A DNA stretch of 45,932 nucleotides, from the NCBI GenBank assembly GCA_014384555.1, contig JACNFR010000051.1:1-45932 (forward strand), given 5' to 3'. The translations under genes and the position numbers were made by a program. This document shows positions 1 to 6,167 of the stretch, piece after piece. Numbering within the stretch: position 1 is the stretch's first letter; each line of letters starts with the position of its first letter. This DNA is from Candidatus Nitrosopumilus sp. GTDB taxonomy: Archaea > Thermoproteota > Nitrososphaeria > Nitrososphaerales > Nitrosopumilaceae. The notes beneath the pieces are model-generated. The model had not been told where the DNA came from. It did no database searches and worked only from the letters and a program-made list of their open reading frames with translations.

Positions 1-138
1 TTTTTCTCATTGGCATGATAATTTACGATATTTAGTGCTAGTTAATTGTTATCATAGGTCAATAAAACAACAAATTGTCATTAACTCTTGTAATATCAGA
101 TAACTGAAGATCAATAGTCATGCATAGATAAAAATTCA

Positions 139-354
139 TCAAATTCTTTTTGATGCATAAATTAGTTGTAATTGATGCCTATTTTTGGTGTTACGCGGTT
201 TTGTTCTCAGTGTAAAATTGCAACAAGGGCAATGTTTTCCGTCCCAAGTCACAAAAATCTCACACACTGAACATCTTTTTTGTCCGGCATGATACCGATT
301 AGCACCATAAGGCTTGATTGCTTTGTGTTGATTACAGATTCCTTTACAAGTCAC
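139..354 (-). CDS. Small zinc-binding protein (thaumarchaeal type)
   Basis: A 71-residue basic protein with Cys and His pairs that look like a zinc site: C3 and C7 with H10 near the N-terminus, then C28-x2-C31, then C42, C44 and C45, followed by an Arg/Lys-rich tail. The pattern of two Cys clusters about 12 residues apart after a GQKRC stretch suggests a zinc ribbon. I recall similar short proteins from ammonia-oxidising archaea, usually in many copies, but no function is known to me. It could bind nucleic acid, given its basic tail; that is inference. It stands alone, facing away from the MKTR genes to its right. The ATG at 354 is the only sensible start. Confidence 0.6.
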   Translation of the reverse strand: MTCKGICNQHKAIKPYGANRYHAGQKRCSVCEIFVTWDGKHCPCCNFTLRTKPRNTKNRHQLQLIYASKRI

Positions 355-498
355 AATACAATGAAAAAAAATACCATGTATGAACCACCCGTATTTTGAA
401 TTAAATAGTTAGGGTTTGCGAGCTTATTTTTTTAGCGATCTCGATCAGATATCAAAGATTAGAACACTTTATGACTATCTCAAATAGAGAAAAAGAAA

Positions 499-702
499 AT
501 GAAAACTAGATTTTGGGTTTTATTTGTAATTCTAATGACAATTATTGTATCATTTACAGCAAATTTTTTTATGAATTTGTACCATTATGGAAATTATCTC
601 AAGATAGAAGATGGCTATGTGCTCCACTGTATTGTTGATAATCAAACACAATTTTGTGATAACACATCAATTAGGATGATGGAACTATTAGACCTCATAT
701 AG
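499..702 (+). CDS. Short membrane-anchored protein, MKTR family head
   Basis: A 67-residue protein of unknown function. It begins MKTR, then a hydrophobic stretch (about residues 5-27) that is a signal peptide or membrane anchor, then a short outside tail with two Cys (in HCIVD and FCDN) that could pair. It is the first of five frames in 1.5 kb that start with the same nucleotide block (AAAATGAAAACTAGA or a near copy). Sixteen nt separate it from the next frame, so the two are probably co-transcribed. The product is not recognised, and the shared head rather than the body is the notable part. Confidence 0.5.
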   Translation: MKTRFWVLFVILMTIIVSFTANFFMNLYHYGNYLKIEDGYVLHCIVDNQTQFCDNTSIRMMELLDLI

Positions 703-718
703 TTTGGAGAAATAGGAA

Positions 719-1063
719 ATGAAAACTAGATACAAAATAACAATAATTGTTATAATTGTAATCTTTTCAATTCTATTTGTTCCTCCAAATGTTGCTGCAT
801 TTTCTTGCAATACTCTAAAGAACAAAGATCTTCATTGTCATGTTGTTGGAATGACTTTTTTTGGGATTCCTTTTCAAACTAGCATCTATCATTGGTTTGA
901 ATGGGAAGATCCTATCGGCTGTGGTGGTATTTTAGCTCATCCCGGGAAAGGATATCCTTGTATTGGCATTGAAGACTATTGGGGATTTCCTCCAAAAATA
1001 TCTCCATTTTCAGAAAAGGAACGTTTTGTATTTGATGTAATAGTAACAGAACAGGATTTGTAA
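719..1063 (+). CDS. Small secreted Cys-containing protein, MKTR family head
   Basis: A 114-residue protein not assigned to a known family. MKTR is followed by a hydrophobic segment (about 6-27) ending in NVAAFS, which reads as a cleavable signal peptide. The mature part has Cys at CNTL, HCHV, GCGG and PCIG, so up to two disulfides, and many aromatic residues (WFEWED, DYWGFPP). The even number of Cys and the exported state suggest a small disulfide-stabilised domain outside the membrane; this is inference. Its stop codon is followed directly by the next MKTR start at 1065, as expected for an operon-like array. Confidence 0.5.
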   Translation: MKTRYKITIIVIIVIFSILFVPPNVAAFSCNTLKNKDLHCHVVGMTFFGIPFQTSIYHWFEWEDPIGCGGILAHPGKGYPCIGIEDYWGFPPKISPFSEKERFVFDVIVTEQDL

Positions 1064-1064
1064 A

Positions 1065-1139
1065 ATGAAAACTAGGGTTCAGACTCTCAATAGTCCGCTA
1101 AACACAGTTCAAACCTGTCAGGATTTGTACATTCAATAG
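1065..1139 (+). pseudogene. 24-residue MKTR remnant or micro-ORF
   Basis: A 24-codon frame beginning MKTRVQTLNSPL. Those 12 residues are identical to the start of the 48-residue frame at 1963, after which the two diverge fully. The codons differ at several third positions (AGG/AGA, CAG/CAA, ACT/ACC, AAT/AAC), so the relation is old enough to collect silent changes while the peptide was kept or drifted little. It starts immediately after the stop of the preceding gene. It may be a truncated copy whose tail was replaced, or a genuine micropeptide; the sequence alone does not decide. Confidence 0.35.
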
Positions 1140-1175
1140 AATGTTTTATGAGTATAGTCACCTGAAAAAAAGAAA

Positions 1176-1952
1176 ATGAAGACTAGACTATTGATAATTA
1201 TTGGAATCATTGCACTTGTTTTAGTTTCTACATTTTCGTACTTACAATGGGGAACCAACCCTTCTCAATTACATTGCATGTTTAACCCTTGCAGTATAGA
1301 ATTGGGTGGCAGACCAAATCTTGAAGATTATCCTTTTGGTCTTACTGGTCCTGCTATGAACCAAGAAACATGTAATAATTTTGTAATATCACAATGGCAG
1401 CCTACCGTTGAATACAGGGAAATGGTTCAACAGTTTTTAGAAATTTGTATTCAAAGAGGATTTATGACATATGACCTAGTAGAAAGGGGAAAGATTGCAG
1501 ACAATTTCACTTTTGGTCCCATTCAAACAGCTACAATATCTGCTGGAGGGGATATTGAAAAAACAATCAAAATTTTAGAAGAGATGTATGGAAAGGAAAC
1601 AATTGAAAATTTAGAAGAGACATATGAAGCAAATCACATCAAGTCTATTATTCATGTGGATGTAGATAAAGAGGAGTATCACACAGATGATGTCATAATA
1701 ATATCTGGATATGTAGAGGGTATAGTGTCCAATACCGAACTAAACATTATAGTACGTAATCCTTTGATGAATATGGTATCAGTTTCACAAGTAACAATAT
1801 CTGAAGATGGAATGTTTACAGAATCTTTGTCAATTGGTGGCCCCTTGTGGGAACAAAATGGAATATATTCTGTTTCTGTTCAATATGGCAAAGCAACAGA
1901 CCATACAGACTTTTTATATCTGTCTGATTTGGAATCTGATGATTTGTTGTAG
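1176..1952 (+). CDS. Membrane-anchored protein with C-terminal beta-sandwich domain, MKTR head
   Basis: A 258-residue protein. MKTR plus a hydrophobic segment (about 5-24) forms the export signal or anchor. Residues about 30-150 are a unique region with four Cys (HCMFNPC, ETCNN, EICIQ). Residues about 160-255 match the layout of the C-terminal domain of the protein at 17769-18464: an E-x-Y followed by I-x-ISG, a middle strand, DG-x-F, then GG-x-x-WE-x-(S/N)G-x-Y and GK. Such Ig-like beta domains are common on surface proteins of ammonia-oxidising archaea. A cell-surface location is likely; the molecular role is unknown. The start is ATGAAGACTAGA, a one-base variant of the array head. Confidence 0.55.
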   Translation: MKTRLLIIIGIIALVLVSTFSYLQWGTNPSQLHCMFNPCSIELGGRPNLEDYPFGLTGPAMNQETCNNFVISQWQPTVEYREMVQQFLEICIQRGFMTYDLVERGKIADNFTFGPIQTATISAGGDIEKTIKILEEMYGKETIENLEETYEANHIKSIIHVDVDKEEYHTDDVIIISGYVEGIVSNTELNIIVRNPLMNMVSVSQVTISEDGMFTESLSIGGPLWEQNGIYSVSVQYGKATDHTDFLYLSDLESDDLL

Positions 1953-1962
1953 GAGTTAGAAA

Positions 1963-2109
1963 ATGAAAACCAGAGTTCAAACCCTCAACAGTCCACTCGA
2001 CCAAATCTGGGAGGACGATTTATCAGATCATATTACATCAAATACTTTAGAAATTATTATACAAAGCCCAAAGATCAGTAGATTATTGGAAGCCGGATTG
2101 ATTGCCTAG
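1963..2109 (+). CDS. 48-residue soluble MKTR-family protein
   Basis: A short frame of 49 codons including the TAG stop. The N-terminus MKTRVQTLNSPL is shared with the 24-residue frame at 1065. The rest is acidic and amphipathic (DQIWEDDLSDHI, then a Leu/Ile-rich end RLLEAGLIA), with no membrane segment. It begins 10 nt after the stop of the 258-residue gene. Because it lacks the hydrophobic segment that follows MKTR in the larger members, the shared head cannot be explained simply as a signal-peptide n-region. Function unknown. It is the last member of the array before a gene-poor stretch leading to amoC. Confidence 0.45.
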   Translation: MKTRVQTLNSPLDQIWEDDLSDHITSNTLEIIIQSPKISRLLEAGLIA

Positions 2110-2359
2110 TCCTTGGAGTAGGACATCTTGGTCATAGACAATCACATCATTAGTAAATCTACCATCTCAGACTAAATGAAATGCCAGCTTCCACGTTGAC
2201 TTGATCTTTTAATCTAATAAAACTATGGCCTAATTTCATCAATGAAAATATAATCTGAAATGGGTTTGTTTTTTTCAGTAATTTGTTTTTAGATTCATTA
2301 AACAAAATTAGATGTAAATTTTTTAAAAAATAAGAAAAAAAGGTGCTAAAGCACTTTTT
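2110..2359. other. Gene-free AT-rich stretch downstream of amoC
   Basis: About 250 nt with no convincing reading frame. It separates the MKTR array from the 3' end of amoC. The right end carries the amoC terminator; nothing else recognisable was seen, and no trace of amoX or amoA is visible here. Confidence 0.6.
2318..2358 (-). terminator. amoC terminator: short hairpin plus T tract
   Basis: Read on the minus strand just past the amoC stop, AAGTGC-TTTA-GCACC forms a four-base-pair stem with a four-base loop, followed by a run of seven T, then TTATTTTTTAAAAAAT. T tracts terminate archaeal transcription; the small hairpin may add to this. A related sequence (AATAAGAAAAAA then GTGCTAAA on the plus strand) lies at the end of the ferredoxin gene near 34581. 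Confidence 0.55.
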
Positions 2360-2923
2360 CTAAGGAATTGCTCTGCTGTACAATTTGCCTTCTAAGGCCA
2401 TCTTGTACATCTCAGCAACGTATGGGTTCTCTCCAGGAGTTTCTGCACCAAGTTCTACGAGTCGAGCATATACTCTGACTACGTATGCGAGTGCACCAAT
2501 GAAAGCCACTACGACTCCCATGTTAAACATCCAATGGTTTGGAACTGCAAAGATTTCTTCTACAAACCAGAAATGCCACATCTCATTGACACCAATTGTA
2601 AACATGGTTGCAAGGTAACCAAGAATGGTCATCTTCAATCCAGTGTTCATTGAATTATTTGGGCCTCTAAGAACCGGGATTTTTCTATCATAGATTGCTG
2701 CTGCTCCCCATCCAAGTGGTAATGTGATGAAGTGGGAGTATAGCCACCAGTGAGCTGGTGTGAAAGCACTATCTCTGATAGAGGTTTGATGCAAAGAACC
2801 ATCAACGAAGTTATCAACTTCGACTGATGCTGCAGTAGAACCCATAGCAATAACGATGAGCCAGACTTTCTTTAGTCTCTGGATCTCAACTTCTTTTGGG
2901 ATTAATGCGGGCATCTGTGCCAT
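2360..2923 (-). CDS. amoC: Ammonia monooxygenase subunit C (AmoC)
   Basis: Membrane subunit of the copper ammonia monooxygenase, which oxidises ammonia to hydroxylamine. The sequence has several hydrophobic helices and the residue pattern D-x3-H-x12-H (D41, H45, H58 from the start chosen here), the same spacing as the copper-binding Asp/His/His of PmoC in particulate methane monooxygenase. The start is placed at 2923 (MAQMPALIPKEVE) rather than the upstream ATG at 2935: a TATA-like box near 2951 would start the transcript close to 2924, giving a leaderless mRNA, and known archaeal AmoC proteins begin this way as I recall. Length (187 aa) fits the family. It faces away from amoB across about 250 nt. 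amoX and amoA, usually beside it, are not within the 2.3 kb to its left. Confidence 0.93.
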   Translation of the reverse strand: MAQMPALIPKEVEIQRLKKVWLIVIAMGSTAASVEVDNFVDGSLHQTSIRDSAFTPAHWWLYSHFITLPLGWGAAAIYDRKIPVLRGPNNSMNTGLKMTILGYLATMFTIGVNEMWHFWFVEEIFAVPNHWMFNMGVVVAFIGALAYVVRVYARLVELGAETPGENPYVAEMYKMALEGKLYSRAIP

Positions 2924-2944
2924 GTTAGTTATCATGTGAATTGG

Positions 2945-2955
2945 GGATATAAAGT
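2945..2955 (-). promoter_or_regulatory. TATA box of amoC
   Basis: On the minus strand the sequence reads ACTTTATATCC, centred near 2951, about 27 nt before the ATG at 2923. That distance matches archaeal TBP/TFB promoters and supports the shorter AmoC start. Confidence 0.55.
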
Positions 2956-3132
2956 AAGAGTTTCAGATGTAATGTATTTTATACAAAATATTATAATAAT
3001 TTAGAAATAATATCAATATATTACATGTTATTACATTCAAAATAATTTAAATTGGATTGTTTTTTTATTGATTTCAACGTTATACATCAATGATTAACAT
3101 AGCATATAGTGTCGATCCTCGCTGTTAAGGTA

Positions 3133-3143
3133 AAACATATAAC
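3133..3143 (+). promoter_or_regulatory. TATA box of amoB
   Basis: AAACATATAAC lies about 38 nt before the amoB ATG, predicting a leader of about 10 nt. It sits in the shared divergent region between amoC and amoB, most of which (2960-3110) is very AT-rich. Confidence 0.45.
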
Positions 3144-3176
3144 GACGTGTTTTAATTCCAAAACTTAGGGATAACT

Positions 3177-3746
3177 ATGGTCGAAAAAAGAATTTTCGTA
3201 TTTGGACTAGCTGTAGTACTTGCACTAGGAACTTTAGGTTTCAACTGGGTTGAATCCGTACTTCCAACTGCAGATGCACACGGTGTCCAAGCACAACTCC
3301 AAAGTCGTTTTGTCAGAATTGAAGACGAAGCCTTTAACAGACAATCCCTACAAACTGGCGAAACCTTGACACTTCAAGGAACATTAGTCAGTCTAGTAGA
3401 GAGAGACCTAAGAGGATGGATATCCATTTTCTCAGAGTCAACCAACGCAGGTAACAGATGGGAAATGTTGGCAAGAGACCCACCAGGAAACGTCTTTGAC
3501 ATTCCAGGTAACTCTGTAGTCGATTACTCATTGTCTGCAAAAGCACTTGAAGCAGGTGTATACCACGTACACACCCAACTCAACGTAGCACAAGTTGGTC
3601 CAGGACTCGGTCCAGGTCAAACAGTAGTTGTTGAAGGTGAACCAATTATCAAACCAATCCCATATACTAACATCGCATATCAATCAATTATTATCGGTGT
3701 AGGATATGTCATTACGTTTGCAACACGACCTTGGCAAGTAATCTAA
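3177..3746 (+). CDS. amoB: Ammonia monooxygenase subunit B (AmoB)
   Basis: Copper-binding soluble-domain subunit of ammonia monooxygenase, 189 residues. A signal peptide (about 1-34) ends in TADA, leaving His35 at or near the mature N-terminus, followed by a cupredoxin domain with YHVHTQ (H130, H132). H35 plus the H-x-H pair equals the PmoB copper site arrangement (N-terminal His plus His-x-His). A C-terminal hydrophobic helix (about 166-184) anchors it. Archaeal AmoB is short, without the second cupredoxin domain of bacterial forms, and this length fits. Transcription is opposite to amoC. Confidence 0.95.
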   Translation: MVEKRIFVFGLAVVLALGTLGFNWVESVLPTADAHGVQAQLQSRFVRIEDEAFNRQSLQTGETLTLQGTLVSLVERDLRGWISIFSESTNAGNRWEMLARDPPGNVFDIPGNSVVDYSLSAKALEAGVYHVHTQLNVAQVGPGLGPGQTVVVEGEPIIKPIPYTNIAYQSIIIGVGYVITFATRPWQVI

Positions 3747-3842
3747 ACAACCCAACTTTTCCTTTTCATTTATTAGATACTCCTTACGTTTAGCGTAAAT
3801 CAATTAACTAAGTTTTATCTTCTAGAAAATAGTAAGGAAAAT

Positions 3843-4157
3843 GTGCTAAGTTTCAAGATTACAAAATTAGATATTTTTCAAAGTTATTTTTTTGGAGAAA
3901 CAGAATTTCGTTCTGATAAATACAAAGTAAACATACAAAATCAAAGAAGAGGAAAGGTTCTAAAATTACCTTTTGAGATAAAACCCAAAAGTGAAAAAAT
4001 TGTTGTCAGAGTTTCAGGGAAAGAGGATTTGTTTATTGAAGATTATCTTCCATACAAAGGAGAATCAGAATGGCTTGAAATTGACTCTGATGAAATAACA
4101 TATTTTCTTGCAGATCATCAAGACAAATGTGATACAATTGAAATCATGTATGAGTAA
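3843..4157 (+). CDS. Conserved small protein downstream of amoB
   Basis: A 104-residue soluble protein starting at GTG (MLSFKITKLDIFQ). It is rich in alternating charged and hydrophobic residues and looks like a small all-beta domain; no signal peptide, membrane segment or catalytic motif is seen. The same position after amoB is, to my memory, occupied by small hypothetical genes in Nitrosopumilus. It is followed 38 nt later by a membrane protein gene on the same strand. Function unknown. Confidence 0.55.
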   Translation: MLSFKITKLDIFQSYFFGETEFRSDKYKVNIQNQRRGKVLKLPFEIKPKSEKIVVRVSGKEDLFIEDYLPYKGESEWLEIDSDEITYFLADHQDKCDTIEIMYE

Positions 4158-4195
4158 AAGAAAGGACTTTAAGGAATCTGGTCAAAGTCACCACA

Positions 4196-4720
4196 ATGAA
4201 ATATCCTGGAATGGGAGATCCATACAAAAGAAGTAAGACAATAAAATTTCTCATATTAAGTGCCATCATAGGCGGTATCGCAGTATTACTCACTAGTTTC
4301 ATAGTAAACCCCATGATAGGAGAACAAGCACATAATGCTTGTATTGACGACATTGATACAAATTGGAAAGTATCATTTACATTTGAAATGATAATGGATG
4401 GTCAAAAAGCCGAAGTTCAGCCAAATATTGGAATTACAGAAGATTGTCAAAGAGCTATTTACACGCTATCTAACGATGGTACAGTATATGCTGAATGGAC
4501 AGAAGACCCCAATTTCGAAATAGGGCACTTTCTATACATTTCCAAATTCAAAATTAGAGATGTAGAAGAATCAAAAACGGAAATTTATGTAAATGATAGA
4601 TTATCAGAGCAGGGTCTAAAAACCCCAATACAGGACAAATTCCACTACAAAGCAGTATTCACTTCAAAAGATTATGACACATCCAAAGACAAAGATTTCC
4701 TTCCAGAACTAGAAAACTAG
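4196..4720 (+). CDS. Membrane-anchored extracytoplasmic protein near amo
   Basis: A 174-residue protein with one N-terminal hydrophobic helix (about 17-41) preceded by a basic segment (YKRSKTIK), which predicts an inside N-terminus and an outside C-terminal domain of about 130 residues. Two Cys (NACID and EDCQR) could form a disulfide. The outside part alternates polar and hydrophobic residues as in a beta fold. No known domain is recognised. Its place between amoB and the small AMO-associated genes makes an accessory role in the ammonia-oxidation machinery possible, which is only inference from position. Confidence 0.55.
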   Translation: MKYPGMGDPYKRSKTIKFLILSAIIGGIAVLLTSFIVNPMIGEQAHNACIDDIDTNWKVSFTFEMIMDGQKAEVQPNIGITEDCQRAIYTLSNDGTVYAEWTEDPNFEIGHFLYISKFKIRDVEESKTEIYVNDRLSEQGLKTPIQDKFHYKAVFTSKDYDTSKDKDFLPELEN

Positions 4721-4852
4721 CATCTGAAGATTTTGTTGAATAATTAGAAAAATTTGTAATGGTAGACTTTGTTAAAAATTTGAATTTTTTAAAACGTCAT
4801 AGTTTTCACTAAGTGATATTAAAAATAATGAAAAGATGAAAGTTTGGTAAAT

Positions 4853-5122
4853 TTACCAGTATTTGCCGTTGTCTGGAATAAGACCGATACCTTCTCTTTC
4901 AAAGTGTCTGTCTAATTCATCAACCCATCTCTCACGGTTGTCTTTGTAAGCCCAGCCGTGTACACGCAACCAGAATGAGATAATTCCAAGAAGGAATATT
5001 GTGAACATAATGGTTCCGAAGATGTAAATCATTACATCGTAGAATAATGGGTCGTAGTTTGGTCCTAGTTGTCCTGTAATTGTAGACAGGATGCTAAGAA
5101 AAGTACCTACGATAGGAATCAT
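4853..5122 (-). CDS. Small two-helix membrane protein, candidate AMO subunit
   Basis: An 89-residue protein with two hydrophobic stretches (about 4-18 and 28-50) and a charged C-terminal tail (NRERWVDELDRHFEREG). In Nitrosopumilus two short membrane proteins in the interval between amoB and rps15 are very highly conserved, and two extra AMO subunits (called AmoY and AmoZ) have been proposed in this group. This gene and its neighbour at 5261 fit that place and type. I do not assign which is which. A TATA-like GTATATAT centred near 5148 lies about 26 nt before the ATG, so the mRNA is probably leaderless and the gene has its own promoter. Confidence 0.6.
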   Translation of the reverse strand: MIPIVGTFLSILSTITGQLGPNYDPLFYDVMIYIFGTIMFTIFLLGIISFWLRVHGWAYKDNRERWVDELDRHFEREGIGLIPDNGKYW

Positions 5123-5173
5123 AATAATTTGGCTCTATTTGTGCGATATATACATTTCTTTTATTATCAGAAA

Positions 5174-5188
5174 GTACGAGATCAGTAT
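5174..5188 (+). repeat. 15-nt direct repeat, copy 1
   Basis: GTACGAGATCAGTAT, identical to the copy at 5666-5680. It lies between the two small membrane-protein genes, upstream of the promoter of the left one. Possible regulatory site or recombination scar; no known factor is assigned. Confidence 0.6.
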
Positions 5189-5260
5189 TCATTGAGAATA
5201 GAAAGTGAACATAGTTTACACTAGGAATAGATAATAAAATAAGAGAAAATTGAGGTTTGT

Positions 5261-5593
5261 TTATCCTCTTCCCATTGCTGCGTATTTGCCAGATCTTCCT
5301 CTAATGAAGAAAGCTCCTGCAATACCACCGAATACTGCACCTGCAATAACTGCTGCACCAACTACACCACCTGCATCAAGATATGGAGTTCCTGAACCAG
5401 AGGATGGATTTGCTTCAGCTGCTGCGATTCTTCTTGTTTGAATCTCAAGTGCTTCCTCTAATGTGTATGATCCGGTTTGTCCTTCAGAACCGACATTACC
5501 CATGTATTGTGCAAATGCTACTGCACTTTCTGCGTAAAGTCCGACAGTGAAGACAGCGATTAAGGATGCTGCTAATACTATTTTTGTATTCAT
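5261..5593 (-). CDS. Small secreted/tail-anchored protein, candidate AMO subunit
   Basis: A 110-residue protein with an N-terminal signal peptide (about 1-27, ending SAVAFA), a soluble middle with a helix (EEALEIQTRRIAAAEA), a Ser/Gly linker and a glycine-rich hydrophobic helix (about 75-97) followed by a basic tail (RGRSGKYAAMGRG). The N-out, C-in tail-anchored topology and the codon usage of a highly expressed gene suit a subunit of an abundant membrane complex. Together with the gene at 4853 it is the best candidate for the additional archaeal AMO subunits; assignment is by position and form. A TTAAATAA box near 5629 lies about 36 nt before the ATG. Confidence 0.6.
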   Translation of the reverse strand: MNTKIVLAASLIAVFTVGLYAESAVAFAQYMGNVGSEGQTGSYTLEEALEIQTRRIAAAEANPSSGSGTPYLDAGGVVGAAVIAGAVFGGIAGAFFIRGRSGKYAAMGRG

Positions 5594-5665
5594 ACCGTTT
5601 ACCTGCTCGTTTTGGCGGATGAGACTTATTTAACTTTTATTCTGAACCCCAAATTTCGATTCAAT

Positions 5666-5680
5666 GTACGAGATCAGTAT
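5666..5680 (+). repeat. 15-nt direct repeat, copy 2
   Basis: GTACGAGATCAGTAT, identical to 5174-5188. It sits in the divergent region between the candidate AMO subunit gene (minus) and rps15 (plus), just upstream of the rps15 TATA-like box. The two copies bracket the gene at 5261-5593. Confidence 0.6.
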
Positions 5681-5717
5681 AAGTAACGTTTAATTCTGCA
5701 CTATAATGAGCCAAATC

Positions 5718-6167
5718 ATGGGACGAATGCATACACACAGACATGGTAAATCACACTCTATTAGACCAGCTACACCTCGTGCACCTTCATGGATCACACA
5801 AAGTCCTGCAGAAATTGAAGGATTAATTATAAAATATACCAAAGATGGATTAACACCTAGTCAAATAGGAATTAAATTAAGAGATCAACATTCCATTCCT
5901 TTAGTCAAAGCAATTACCAATAAAAAAATGGGTCAGATTTTGGAAGAAAACGATTTGAAAGCTGAAATGCCTGAAGACCTTGAAAACATTGTTAGAAAAG
6001 CAGTGAATCTTCAAAAACACCTCAAATCAAACAAGGGAGACAATAGAAATGTTAGATCTTTGGAATTAATTGAAGCCAAAGTTCACAGACTATCAGTCTA
6101 CTACAAAAGAATTGAAAGAATCCCTAAAACATGGAAGTATAAATCCGTGGTTGCTCAACTAGAGTAA
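5718..6167 (+). CDS. rps15: 30S ribosomal protein uS15
   Basis: Small-subunit ribosomal protein S15 of the archaeal/eukaryotic length (149 aa). It has the N-terminal extension MGRMHTHRHGKSHS, then a helical region and the conserved S15 core near the C-terminus (LELIEAKVHRLSVYYKR), which binds 16S rRNA. An ATG 12 nt further upstream is in frame, but the start at 5718 agrees with the usual archaeal MGRMH start and with a TTTAAT box centred at 5691, 27 nt earlier. It heads a plus-strand run; its stop overlaps the ATG of the next gene by one base (TAATG). Confidence 0.93.
   Translation: MGRMHTHRHGKSHSIRPATPRAPSWITQSPAEIEGLIIKYTKDGLTPSQIGIKLRDQHSIPLVKAITNKKMGQILEENDLKAEMPEDLENIVRKAVNLQKHLKSNKGDNRNVRSLELIEAKVHRLSVYYKRIERIPKTWKYKSVVAQLE

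Larger units (their letters stand above)
493..1998 (+). repeat. Five-copy dispersed start-codon module (MKTR head)
   Basis: The block A(G)AAAATGAAAACTAGA and close variants occurs at about 495-513, 715-733, 1062-1079, 1172-1190 and 1959-1977, each time placing ATG at the head of a frame with otherwise unrelated downstream sequence. Two of the copies (1065 and 1963) extend the match for another 24 nt. Spacing between copies is irregular (220, 346, 111 and 787 nt), so this is not a simple tandem repeat but a shared 5' module in front of different bodies. Confidence 0.6.

Noticed and set aside
2385-2850. Open frames overlapping amoC on both strands
   Set aside because: AmoC is certain from copper-site spacing and membrane helices; the others have no plausible protein features.
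2698-2935. Upstream ATG at 2935 as the amoC start
   Set aside because: The TATA box position predicts transcription to begin near 2924, after that ATG, and the family start MAQMP fits the inner ATG.
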